From: Archaeoglobaceae archaeon | Lineage (GTDB): Archaea > Halobacteriota > Archaeoglobi > Archaeoglobales > Archaeoglobaceae | Assembly (NCBI GenBank): GCA_025057895.1 | Contig: JANXEF010000006.1 | Span: forward strand, 1 to 64,000 | DNA length: 64,000 nucleotides | Direction: 5' to 3' | Translations under genes and position numbers: made by a program | The notes under the pieces: generated by a model | Told to the model about the DNA's origin: nothing | The model's input: only the letters and a program-made list of their open reading frames with translations | The model's database searches: none | Part shown: one piece after another, positions 54,631 to 63,320 of the stretch | Numbering within the stretch: the first letter of the stretch is position 1 | Layout of the letters: each line of letters opens with the position of its first letter

Positions 54631-55716
54631 ATGGATGTTTTTTACGTCGATTCCCGTGCAAAAGTCCGAGATCCAGATAGGTGGTTTCAGCCAAGTCTAA
54701 GCTTGGTAAGTAAGCTTAAGCATTTGCTTGAAAAAAGCCCTATTTTGGATTTTATACGCTCCGGTGACATTGTAGCAGTGAAAACCCACTTTGGCGATAG
54801 AGGTACGACAAAAACGCTAAGAAGTCAATTCATAAGAGCTGTCGTTGAAAAATTACTTGATATTGGTGCAAAACCATTTGTTACAGAGACAACAGGTTTA
54901 GGACTAACTAGGTTACGCTGTTCTGCTCTTGGAAGATTGCAGATAGCTGAAGAAAATGGATATACACATCAAACCTTGAAAGCTCCAATAATAATAGCAG
55001 ATGGTTTGCTCGGTTTTGACTTTGTTGAAGTAACGGTAGATGGAAAGTATCTGAAGAAAGTATATGTTGCAAAGGCTATCGCAGAATGCGATGCAATTGT
55101 TTTCTGTACTCATTTCAAATTGCACATGCAGTCTGGGATTGGAGGGAGTATCAAGAACGTCGGTGTGGGTTGCGTTGCAAAACCATCGAAATACGACATA
55201 CACATTGACGGATTTCCAGAGATAATTGAAAAAAGATGCACAAAATGCAATAAATGCATTGAAATATGTCCTTCTGAAGCCATAGTGAATTATAGAATTT
55301 TAAGGGAAAAATGTTTGAAATGTGCTGGCTGTTATGAGGTTTGTGATGAAAAAGCTGTGAAGATTTCTTGGCTTATTGGAAAAGATGTTAGTAGCAGAAT
55401 CGTTGAATGTGCAAAAGCTGTTTACAAGCTCAACAAAAATTTAGCCTTTCTTAATTTCCTAGTAGACATAACTCCACACTGTGATTGTCATCCATACAGT
55501 GATAATGCTGTAGTTTCTGATTTTGGAATCCTTGCATCTAAAGACATGGTTTCTGTGGATAGAGCAAGCTACGATATCTACAAAAGCTTACCAAGTATCA
55601 GCGATATACTCGAAGGGGAGAAATTCTGGACATGGACTGATCCAGAGAGTATGTTAGATTATGCTGAACATCTTGGACTTGGAGAACAAAAATACAGATT
55701 GTTAGAAGTTGATTAA
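54631..55716 (+). CDS. DUF362-family protein with two [4Fe-4S] clusters
   Basis: 361 aa. The DUF362 part holds AVKTHFGDRGTTKTLRSQF near residue 49, ETTGLGLTRLRCSALGR and THFKLHMQSGIGGSIKNVGVG in separate blocks; two ferredoxin motifs follow, CTKCNKCIEICP and CLKCAGCYEVCD (about 204-240). A cysteine-rich TPHCDCHPYSDNAVVSDFG lies near 285. Redox role unknown; the family may move electrons. Likely an operon with the preceding P-loop gene. Confidence 0.8.
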   Translation: MDVFYVDSRAKVRDPDRWFQPSLSLVSKLKHLLEKSPILDFIRSGDIVAVKTHFGDRGTTKTLRSQFIRAVVEKLLDIGAKPFVTETTGLGLTRLRCSALGRLQIAEENGYTHQTLKAPIIIADGLLGFDFVEVTVDGKYLKKVYVAKAIAECDAIVFCTHFKLHMQSGIGGSIKNVGVGCVAKPSKYDIHIDGFPEIIEKRCTKCNKCIEICPSEAIVNYRILREKCLKCAGCYEVCDEKAVKISWLIGKDVSSRIVECAKAVYKLNKNLAFLNFLVDITPHCDCHPYSDNAVVSDFGILASKDMVSVDRASYDIYKSLPSISDILEGEKFWTWTDPESMLDYAEHLGLGEQKYRLLEVD

Positions 55717-55930
55717 AGTTCTAGATTCAACACAGTGAGGAAAAAGTTCAGAAAGATTTAATTCAAGAAAAATATATTATATTTTTCCTTAATATCATTT
55801 AAATCAGACTTTTTTTGATTTCATAGCAAAAAATTGAATTTTTAAAAACTCAAAACAATTTTTGCAGTTTTCTCCTAATGAATTTTAATAGAATCAGTTT
55901 GTTCTGCAAGAAAATGCAAAAACGTAAATT

Positions 55931-55950
55931 TTTTAAACTAAAGTGCACTT
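55931..55950 (+). promoter_or_regulatory. potABCD promoter with palindromic operator candidate
   Basis: A TATA element TTTTAAAC (55931-55938) lies about 26 nt before ATG 55960, so the transcript is probably leaderless. AAGTGCACTT (55941-55950) is a perfect 10-bp palindrome placed between the TATA box and the start site, where a bound protein would block initiation. Confidence 0.5.
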
Positions 55951-55959
55951 AAACCTATA

Positions 55960-56994
55960 ATGGTCGAGTTTGCAGTCGAACTCGATGGAGTTTCAAAGAA
56001 ATACGGCAATTTTGAGGCAGTTAGCAATATAAAAATTTCGATTCGTAGGGGAGAATTTTTCTCTATCCTCGGACCGAGTGGATCAGGAAAGACGACAATT
56101 TTGAGACTAATTGCAGGACTTATTTTCCCAGATAGTGGTTTAATTAAAATAATGGGACAAAATTGTACCTTTATCCCACCATATAAGAGAAATATTGGGA
56201 TGGTTTTTCAAGATCTTGCTTTATTTCCACATTTGAATGTTTTTGAGAATGTAGCGTACGGTTTGAGAATAAGGAAGCTTCCAGAAATTGAGATAAAGAG
56301 AAAAGTTTGTGAGTGGCTTGAAATTGTAAACCTCGATCCCAAAATTTTTTCCAGAAGAAAAATAAATCAACTCTCAGGTGGACAACAACAAAGAGTTGCA
56401 ATAGCAAGAGCTCTGGCGATTGAACCTTCTGTTTTACTACTAGATGAGCCTCTTGGATCACTTGATCTAAAACTGAGACAACACATGATGTCAGAACTAA
56501 AAAAGATTCAGAGAACTGTAAAAACAACATTTGTTTACGTAACACATGATCAATCTGAAGCTCTGGTTATGTCTGATAGACTCGCAGTAATGAATCAAGG
56601 TAAAGTTGAGCAAGTTGGAAGTCCTATAGAAGTATACGAGAAACCTCAAACCAGATTCGTTGCAGAATTCATAGGAGAAATGAATTTTATTCCAGCAGAG
56701 GTGTGTGAAGACCATCTTTTGAGTGAGCTAGGAAAAATAAAGGTGTCAAAAATCAATGGTGCAAAGAAGGTAGTTTTAGGAGTGAGACCAGAAAAAATCA
56801 AAGTTGGAAACAAAGCTGAAAACGTTTTCAGAGGAAAAATAGAAGAAGTAACTTATCTTGGCGGTTTTTTAAAAATTAAGGTAAACGTAAACGGTGTGAA
56901 AATAAAGTGTATAACTAGTTCTAATGGTCTTAGAGAAGAGGATGAGATTGAGATAGGTTGGAACTCAGAAGAAGCTATTGTTTTTGAAGCATGA
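55960..56994 (+). CDS. potA: polyamine-type ABC transporter ATP-binding protein (PotA-like)
   Basis: 344 aa. Walker A GPSGSGKTT near residue 39, Q-loop QDLALFPHLNVFE, signature LSGGQQQRVAIARAL near 138, Walker B VLLLDEPLGSLD, and switch His in YVTHDQSEAL near 193. A C-terminal TOBE domain (about 240-344) marks the MOI/PotA group. Drives import with the two permeases downstream; the stop overlaps potB by 4 nt. Confidence 0.93.
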   Translation: MVEFAVELDGVSKKYGNFEAVSNIKISIRRGEFFSILGPSGSGKTTILRLIAGLIFPDSGLIKIMGQNCTFIPPYKRNIGMVFQDLALFPHLNVFENVAYGLRIRKLPEIEIKRKVCEWLEIVNLDPKIFSRRKINQLSGGQQQRVAIARALAIEPSVLLLDEPLGSLDLKLRQHMMSELKKIQRTVKTTFVYVTHDQSEALVMSDRLAVMNQGKVEQVGSPIEVYEKPQTRFVAEFIGEMNFIPAEVCEDHLLSELGKIKVSKINGAKKVVLGVRPEKIKVGNKAENVFRGKIEEVTYLGGFLKIKVNVNGVKIKCITSSNGLREEDEIEIGWNSEEAIVFEA

Positions 56995-57737
56995 AAAAAA
57001 TCTCTGCTTATCCAGGAATCATTTATTTAATAGTTTTTTTCTATCTTCCCCTATTGATCGTCATTGTCTATAGCTTTGGTTTTCCAAATTTCAAATTCGA
57101 CTATTATATTGAGATCTCAAAACCCCTATATTTCAAAGTATTTTTAAATTCCTTTATCCTGGCAGGGATCACAACAATCTCATGCTTCTTACTCGCATAT
57201 CCTTTGGCCTACTACATAGCCCTAAGAGCCCAAAAATGGAAAAACCTGCTTCTCATACTCTTGATTCTCCCATTCTGGATGAGTCTCTTGCTCAGAACCT
57301 ATGCCATCATGAACATTTTAAATACATTTGGTCTAATGTTTACCTTTACTGCAGTTGTCATAGGAATGGTTTATGATTACTTACCATTCATGGTCTTACC
57401 ACTTTACGCCTCACTTGAAAAGCTAAAAAAATCACAGATCGAAGCTTCCTACGTTCTCGGCGCAAATCCATGGAAAACATTTTTTAAGATCACACTTCCA
57501 CAATCAAAATCTGGAATCATTGCTGGGGTTATTCTCGTATTCATTCCTTCTTTGGGTGAATTCGTTGTTCCCGCAATGCTCGGTGGAACTTATGTAACTA
57601 TTGGTACAATTACTTGGGATCTTTTCCTCAGATACCATGACTGGTGGCGAGGCTCTGCGCTTTCAATGCTATACATGGCAATCATCTTCATTGCACTCGC
57701 ATTTTATATGAGAAAAGAGGGGAAGATTGAGATATGA
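56991..57737 (+). CDS. potB: polyamine-type ABC transporter permease (PotB-like)
   Basis: 248 aa with six membrane helices. The EAA loop EASYVLGANPWKTFFKITLP near 155 contacts PotA. WMSLLLRTYA near 98 is typical of PotB/PotH-type permeases. Overlaps potA and potC by 4 nt on each side. Confidence 0.92.
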   Translation: MKKISAYPGIIYLIVFFYLPLLIVIVYSFGFPNFKFDYYIEISKPLYFKVFLNSFILAGITTISCFLLAYPLAYYIALRAQKWKNLLLILLILPFWMSLLLRTYAIMNILNTFGLMFTFTAVVIGMVYDYLPFMVLPLYASLEKLKKSQIEASYVLGANPWKTFFKITLPQSKSGIIAGVILVFIPSLGEFVVPAMLGGTYVTIGTITWDLFLRYHDWWRGSALSMLYMAIIFIALAFYMRKEGKIEI

Positions 57738-58462
57738 TGCAGATATTCGTTTTAATCGTCTTTACAATTCTATATGCTCCTATTGTTCTTGTAATCATCT
57801 CATCGTTTTTTGATGCTGGAAACTTTACCCTGAAATGGTTCGAGGATGTTTTTCAGGATGAAAAAATCTTAAAAGCTTTCTACAACAGCATTACCTTAGC
57901 AATACTTTCCACTCTCTTTTCTGTCATTCTTGGTACAGCCTCGGCTTATGCTTTTCTCAGAAGCAAGATGAAATTCGAATCACTGTTCTATACACCCATT
58001 ATTATCCCAGAAATAACTGAAGCGCTTTCACTTCTTCTCTTTTACAAGTTTTTATCATTCCCTCTTGGATTTTTCTCAGTTCTATTAGGACACATAGCCT
58101 TTAACATAGCTTTTGTTTTCGTAATAGTGAAAGCAAGACTTTCAGGTTATGAGAAGTCTATCGAAGAGGTATCTCTGACTCTTGGCGCAAATGAAGTTCA
58201 GACTTTTTTCAGAGTAACAATACCAATTGCAATGCCGGGAATAGTTGCCGCATCTCTCATAGCATTTACACTATCTTGGGACAATTTCATAAAAACCGTC
58301 TTCACAACTGGACCAGGATTTCAAACTCTTCCACTTCTAATCTGGTCTCAAGCTGCTAGAGGTGTTGTTAGTCCAAGCTTAAGCGCTTTGACAACTCTAA
58401 TGCTTCTAATATCAATGATACTTGCGTATTTCTACGTAAGAATTTCAATTAAAAGAGAGTAA
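57734..58462 (+). CDS. potC: polyamine-type ABC transporter permease (PotC-like)
   Basis: 242 aa, six membrane helices. The EAA loop is EEVSLTLGANEVQTFFRVTI near 140 and ends in IPIAMPGIV. LSWDNFIKTVFTTGPG near 185 is conserved in PotC/PotI. Overlaps potB by 4 nt; potD follows after 31 nt. Confidence 0.92.
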   Translation: MMQIFVLIVFTILYAPIVLVIISSFFDAGNFTLKWFEDVFQDEKILKAFYNSITLAILSTLFSVILGTASAYAFLRSKMKFESLFYTPIIIPEITEALSLLLFYKFLSFPLGFFSVLLGHIAFNIAFVFVIVKARLSGYEKSIEEVSLTLGANEVQTFFRVTIPIAMPGIVAASLIAFTLSWDNFIKTVFTTGPGFQTLPLLIWSQAARGVVSPSLSALTTLMLLISMILAYFYVRISIKRE

Positions 58463-58493
58463 AGCTTTTATTCTTGGATAAGCAAAGATTTTC

Positions 58494-59654
58494 ATGGTGA
58501 ATGTTGGCAGGAGAGATTTTCTAAAAATTGCAATTGCAGTAATTGCAGGAAATGCAACAGGTGGTTTTTTAGGATCTTTATTTGCTTCATCAGCATCACA
58601 ACGTAGGATTCTCGAGTTGGAAAGCGAAATCGAAAGATTGAAATCAAACGTGCAATTGATGCTTGAAAAAGATCTCAGAGTTTGGAATTGGTCTTATTAT
58701 ATAAACGAAGCCCTTCTAGATATCTTTTCTGAGCAAACAGGAATTCCAAGAAACAATATTGTCTATGATGAATTCGAAGATCCAAATTATGTCCTCACAA
58801 AACTCGAAGCTGGTGGAAGTGGTTATGACGTCGTAATTTTACCTGATTATTGTGTAGAGATTGCAAGGAGAAAAAAACTCTTGATGGAAATTGAAAAAAA
58901 GTTAGTTCCAAATGCTAAGTTCGTTGAAGAGAAATTTTTGAATCCACCATATGATCCGGAGGGAAAGTTCAGCATAGTTTATATGTGGGGCTCGACTGGT
59001 TTTGCTTGGAGAAAAGAAGTAACAGAAGGTGTTTACACGCTTGAACAAATCTTCAATCCAGATCAAGGATTTTTACCCAAGTATAGAAAGAAGATCACAA
59101 TGCTCGAAGAAGCTTTAGAAGTTGTGTGCCTCGCAAAAGCTTACTTAGGAAAAGATCTAGATGACTGGAGTGACAAAACAGTTGAAGAAGTGAAAGAAGT
59201 CCTTTTGAGGCAGAAACCTTATCTTGCTGGATATGCTGGGACTGAAAAATACTATCCTGGCTTGAAAACTGGAACAATATATGTTGCTCAAGCTTACAAC
59301 GGAGATATTGCAAGACTTAGAGAGGAATTCGGTGAAGTCCAGTATGCGGTCCCTGAAGAGGGGGGAACGATTTGGACAGACAATTTTTGCATTCCAAGAG
59401 ATGCGAAAAACAAAAATTCAGCTCATGCTTTCATAAACTTCCTTCTCGATCCGGCAGTTTCAGCTGTTAATTCAAGTTACATAAGATATGCAAACCCAAT
59501 AAGTGTTTCTTGGCAATTCCTTGGAGACATACTCGAAGATCCAATCGTTTACCCATCTGAGGACGTTCAGAAAAAGATGTGGTTTCTTCCGTCTTTGAGC
59601 GAGGAGGAGAGGAGAAAAGTTGTAAACCTGATGCTCGAAGTTAAGGCAAGTTAG
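58494..59654 (+). CDS. potD: polyamine-type ABC transporter substrate-binding protein, Tat-exported (PotD-like)
   Basis: 386 aa. The N-terminus has a twin-arginine signal, GRRDFLKIAIAVIAG, with no lipobox, so it is probably anchored by the uncleaved helix and a short coiled coil (RILELESEIERLKSNV, about 38-53). The binding fold shows LRVWNWSYYINEALLD near 62, YDVVILPDYCVEIAR and EGGTIWTDNFCIPRDAKNKN near 288. Similar proteins bind spermidine or putrescine; the ligand is inferred. Last gene of the operon. Confidence 0.9.
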   Translation: MVNVGRRDFLKIAIAVIAGNATGGFLGSLFASSASQRRILELESEIERLKSNVQLMLEKDLRVWNWSYYINEALLDIFSEQTGIPRNNIVYDEFEDPNYVLTKLEAGGSGYDVVILPDYCVEIARRKKLLMEIEKKLVPNAKFVEEKFLNPPYDPEGKFSIVYMWGSTGFAWRKEVTEGVYTLEQIFNPDQGFLPKYRKKITMLEEALEVVCLAKAYLGKDLDDWSDKTVEEVKEVLLRQKPYLAGYAGTEKYYPGLKTGTIYVAQAYNGDIARLREEFGEVQYAVPEEGGTIWTDNFCIPRDAKNKNSAHAFINFLLDPAVSAVNSSYIRYANPISVSWQFLGDILEDPIVYPSEDVQKKMWFLPSLSEEERRKVVNLMLEVKAS

Positions 59655-59717
59655 GAGAAATTAGTAAAGTTTATTAAAGACTATCACACTCATAAGAAAA
59701 ACTGAAAAGGTGACAAG

Positions 59718-60092
59718 ATGAAATTGAAACTCATTGCAATAGCTGTCGTTCTACTAATTCTTGGATGCGTTGAAGAAAAGAGTGTTTACACGTTTAGTGC
59801 TGAAAGAAATGTGGTTCTCGATTGTCAGTGTCACGAAGAGCCTTGGAAATATTCGAAACACTATGCAAATGTAACTAGTTGTAAAAGATGTCATGGAAAC
59901 GAAATAATTACCTCTCACAAAAATCTTATAGATTGGCGATGGGAAAACGTTGCAGAAGTTGCTTGCACTCTATGTCATGATCCATCTCTTCTCGCAAACC
60001 ATGGCGGAAAGTGTGAAACTTGTCATAAATCGATAGAAGAAACACATAGTAAGTTTTTGAAGAAATACATAAGACATGAGGTGAGATCATGA
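59718..60092 (+). CDS. secreted multiheme c-type cytochrome (lipoprotein)
   Basis: 124 aa. A lipoprotein-like signal (LILGC, about 13-17) is followed by three normal heme motifs CKRCH, CTLCH and CETCH and one CQCH (36-39) with only one residue between the cysteines. Each has a candidate distal His (SKHY, TSHK, ANHG, ETHS), a tetraheme-type pattern. It would shuttle electrons outside the membrane. The stop overlaps the next cytochrome gene by 4 nt. Confidence 0.82.
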   Translation: MKLKLIAIAVVLLILGCVEEKSVYTFSAERNVVLDCQCHEEPWKYSKHYANVTSCKRCHGNEIITSHKNLIDWRWENVAEVACTLCHDPSLLANHGGKCETCHKSIEETHSKFLKKYIRHEVRS

Positions 60093-60490
60093 AACTAGCG
60101 ACTCTTTTAATCCTCATTTTAATGGGTTTCATCGCGTTTTTTTATCCGATCAGTGCAGAGGTGGCTGGAGATAAATACACATGTGATACTTGTCACAATC
60201 ATGCAAATATCTATGAAAGGCACTTAGAAGGTGGAAAATATTGTTCTCAGTGCCATGGTGAGATACACGCACTACACAGTTTTAGCTGTGAAGTGTGCCA
60301 TGTGAAAAAACCATTGACGATTCTATGCCATTCAGCACCAAGCGATGCTCAGATTCTCACAATACCCACTGGAAAGAACGCGGTTTGCGAGAATTGTCAC
60401 ATAAACATAGTTGAAACCCATAAAGGTGATTGTCAGAGTTGTCACATTGATAATATAAACGAAATACACATAAAAGCGAATAGGAGGTGA
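60089..60490 (+). CDS. secreted multiheme c-type cytochrome
   Basis: 133 aa. Signal sequence LATLLILILMGFIAFFYPIS leads to five CxxCH motifs: CDTCH, CSQCH, CEVCH, CENCH and CQSCH. Several further His (RHLEG, HALHS, ETHK, EIHI) can be distal ligands. Small soluble or membrane-tethered pentaheme cytochrome. It overlaps its upstream neighbour by 4 nt and the membrane iron-sulfur gene follows after 5 nt. Confidence 0.85.
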   Translation: MKLATLLILILMGFIAFFYPISAEVAGDKYTCDTCHNHANIYERHLEGGKYCSQCHGEIHALHSFSCEVCHVKKPLTILCHSAPSDAQILTIPTGKNAVCENCHINIVETHKGDCQSCHIDNINEIHIKANRR

Positions 60491-60495
60491 TCAAA

Positions 60496-62445
60496 ATGCT
60501 AGAATTTGTTTACTATATACTACTGATTGTAGCTATTGCTGTTTTTTTGATAGGTTTAAAAAGAAACATCGATTTTGTTAGATCTGGACATAAAAGCTCC
60601 GAACCAAGGCTCGAAAATCTTGGAGAAAGAATAAAAGTAATGGTAAAAGACTCCTTGGCTTTTCTAAGGCTTTATCGCAGAGGGAAAATGATTTCAATTG
60701 CTCATCTCTTTGTTCTATGGGGCTTTTTAGTTCTCATATTTGACATTATACTTATTACAATCTGTTATGTTTTTCCAGATTTGTTTAGAAACCTTTATCT
60801 CCTCTTTAAGTTCTCCATGACTGCAGGTGGACTTTTGTTCACGTTTGGGTTGGTTTCAATGGCAATAAATCGATACATTGTAAAACCTTCGAGGTTTGAA
60901 AAGAAGTTCGATGCAAAAGATGATAACTTGGCCTTGTTAATTTTGCTTTTCGCTGCAATATTTGGATTTATATTGAAGGAGTTTTTCAGATTTTCTCCGG
61001 ATTTCGCAAACAGTTCTTTAGTTCAAACTTTCTGGTTCATACATGCAGTTATGATTCTCGCCTTTGTTGCTCTTATTCCCTATTCAAAGCTCATGCACAT
61101 TTTCGCTGCTCCTATTAGCGTATTGACAAAAACAAACCGACATCCTGGAATTGTTAGACCTCCGCAGCAAAGAGAAGATTACATAGGACTAGTCACAAGA
61201 AAGGATTTAACAAGAAGGGATCTACTTTCAAGCCTTGCTTGTATGAGATGTGGAAGATGTCAGGATGCATGTCCAGCTTTCAACTCACATACATCTCTTT
61301 CACCCATGTTTCTGATTCAAAATCTGAGGAACATCGAAAAGATAGCAAGTGGAAAGATGGAGATGCTAAAACCCTATGAAGTGAAGTTTGGAACTGAATC
61401 AGATGGTGGTGAAGCTGAAAAAGTAGAGAAAAAAGAGGAAGTCGACACAGAAGTTCGATTGGTGGATACAATCCTAGATATGGATGCAACCTGGGCTTGT
61501 ACTACTTGTAGAGCATGCATGGAGATGTGTCCTGTTTACATAGAGCAAATGGAAATAATCCAAGAAATTCGTAGAGGAATAATAGAGAGTGGAGAAGCTC
61601 CACCAGATATTAGAGATTTGCTAACAAATATACAAAAACAGAAAAACCCTTGGGGAGAGGCGAAGTTTAAGAGAGACCAATGGACCAAGAAATCGGAAAT
61701 TCCGGTAAAACTTGCGAAAGATGGTGAATTTGAATGGCTTTGGTTCGTTGGATGTGCAAACAGCTTTGATAACCGCAATATTCCAATTACTGCAAAGATT
61801 GCGAAACTTATGAACGACATTGGTGTTAATTATGCTGTTATTGGCAGAGATGAGGGTTGTTGTGGCAACGAAGTTCGTAGAGTTGGTGAGGAGGGACTTT
61901 TCCAGCTTCTTAAAGAAGAGAACGTTCGACAATTCGAGAAATTTGGAGTCAAAAAAATCATCACAATATCTCCACACTGTTACAACACTTTAAAGAACGA
62001 ATACGATGGCTATGAAGTCAAATTCGTTCTTGAAACAATTTATGAAGCAATAAAGAATGGAAAAATTAAACTCAAAAAAGAAATAAAGAAAAAGATTACT
62101 TTCCATGATCCATGCTATCTTGGAAGATATAACGGGATGTATGAGCTTCCAAGGGAAATTCTAAAGGCAATTCCTGGAATTGAACTTGTAGAAATGCCTA
62201 GAAACCGAAATAAAAGCTTCTGTTGTGGTGCAGGCGGAGGAAATCTTGTTAGAGAATATCCAGGAGAGTTTAGACCGAACAATCTGAGAGCTAGGGAAGC
62301 TGCAGAAACTGGAGCAGAGATTTTAGCAGTAGCATGTCCATTCTGCATGATCATGCTCGAAGATGGTGTTAAAACTGAGAAACTAGATAACAAGATAAAA
62401 GTATTGGATGTGATCGAACTCGTATATGAATCTGCCTATGAGTAA
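60496..62445 (+). CDS. fused heme-b membrane / HdrD-like iron-sulfur oxidoreductase
   Basis: 649 aa from ATG 60496, which has a perfect TAGGAGGTGATC Shine-Dalgarno; an in-frame GTG at 60487 is too early. Residues 1-220: six membrane helices of the NarI/HdrE/DsrM type with heme-ligand His candidates (IAHLFVLWG, WFIHAVMIL, KLMHIF). Then two [4Fe-4S] motifs CMRCGRCQDACP and CTTCRACMEMCP, and two CCG domains (EGCCGNEVRR; FCCGAGGG with CPFC). It resembles ETF:menaquinone oxidoreductase (EMO) and DsrMK/HdrDE fusions. Probably exchanges electrons between a quinone pool and a cytoplasmic partner. Confidence 0.85.
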   Translation: MLEFVYYILLIVAIAVFLIGLKRNIDFVRSGHKSSEPRLENLGERIKVMVKDSLAFLRLYRRGKMISIAHLFVLWGFLVLIFDIILITICYVFPDLFRNLYLLFKFSMTAGGLLFTFGLVSMAINRYIVKPSRFEKKFDAKDDNLALLILLFAAIFGFILKEFFRFSPDFANSSLVQTFWFIHAVMILAFVALIPYSKLMHIFAAPISVLTKTNRHPGIVRPPQQREDYIGLVTRKDLTRRDLLSSLACMRCGRCQDACPAFNSHTSLSPMFLIQNLRNIEKIASGKMEMLKPYEVKFGTESDGGEAEKVEKKEEVDTEVRLVDTILDMDATWACTTCRACMEMCPVYIEQMEIIQEIRRGIIESGEAPPDIRDLLTNIQKQKNPWGEAKFKRDQWTKKSEIPVKLAKDGEFEWLWFVGCANSFDNRNIPITAKIAKLMNDIGVNYAVIGRDEGCCGNEVRRVGEEGLFQLLKEENVRQFEKFGVKKIITISPHCYNTLKNEYDGYEVKFVLETIYEAIKNGKIKLKKEIKKKITFHDPCYLGRYNGMYELPREILKAIPGIELVEMPRNRNKSFCCGAGGGNLVREYPGEFRPNNLRAREAAETGAEILAVACPFCMIMLEDGVKTEKLDNKIKVLDVIELVYESAYE

Positions 62446-62493
62446 TAATTATTTTTATATTTTTATTTTAACTTAAATTAGTAGTTTTAGCTA

Positions 62494-62505
62494 AAAATAT
62501 ATATT
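62494..62505 (+). promoter_or_regulatory. promoter of the ZIP transporter gene
   Basis: AAAATATATATT is a TATA element about 25 nt before the GTG at 62527, consistent with a leaderless start. Confidence 0.45.
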
Positions 62506-62526
62506 TTCTGAAATCCCAAGGTTTCT

Positions 62527-63315
62527 GTGATAGAGGAACTCATAGAGAAAATATTGAGAATTTCAGGAGATAACGAGATTTCACTTGCACTCCTAGTTGG
62601 AACTATGCTCGTTTTTGCAACTTTTTTAGGAGCTTTTTCTGCTTTGTTCTATAAAAAAGCACCAAAGTATGGAATTGAGCTCAGTTTATCTTTTGCAGCA
62701 GGAATTATGCTTTTTGCTGGCTTTGTCAGCTTGATTCTTCCATCAATAAAACTCACAGATGATTTTCTTTCAACAAGCCTTGGAATTTTTCTCGGAATCC
62801 TCATGATTCTTGCAATCGATCTTCTCTTTCCTCATGAGCACGTGGTTAAAGGCTACGAAGGACCTGAGCACTTCAGAAGAATAAAGGTTGTGTGGCTAAT
62901 AATAATCGCTGTTTTGATTCACAACATCCCAGAAGGGCTTGCTGTTGGAACTCTGCTCGTTTTTGATGCTGAAAAGGGACTTATGACCGCAATAGGCATT
63001 GCAATTCAGGATGTGCCTGAAGGTGTGATCGTCGCTCTTCCAATTGCGGTTCTTGGAAAAAGAGTTTCAAAAGCTATTACGCTTGGATTATTGAGTGGAA
63101 TCTCAGAAATGTTTATGGTAGTTCTTGGAGCTTTTCTTTTCAGCTATTTCAGCTATATGCTTCCTTATGGACTTGCATTTGCAGGTGGAGCAATGTTATA
63201 CATCGTTGTGAAGGAAATGATACCTGAAATATATAGAAAAGAGGAAAATGCTCTTATTGTCACCTTCGGCTTCTTCTCAGGCTTCTATTTAATGTTATTC
63301 CTTGAATCAATATAA
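62527..63315 (+). CDS. zupT: ZIP-family divalent metal transporter
   Basis: 262 aa from a GTG, eight membrane helices. The metal-binding helices read HNIPEGLAVGTLL near 136 and QDVPEGVIVALP near 163, the ZIP signature, with a cytoplasmic His-poor loop. Imports Zn, Fe or Mn; the exact metal is unknown. Stands alone between the cytochrome operon and cdhB. Confidence 0.88.
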   Translation: MIEELIEKILRISGDNEISLALLVGTMLVFATFLGAFSALFYKKAPKYGIELSLSFAAGIMLFAGFVSLILPSIKLTDDFLSTSLGIFLGILMILAIDLLFPHEHVVKGYEGPEHFRRIKVVWLIIIAVLIHNIPEGLAVGTLLVFDAEKGLMTAIGIAIQDVPEGVIVALPIAVLGKRVSKAITLGLLSGISEMFMVVLGAFLFSYFSYMLPYGLAFAGGAMLYIVVKEMIPEIYRKEENALIVTFGFFSGFYLMLFLESI

Positions 63316-63320
63316 AAAAT

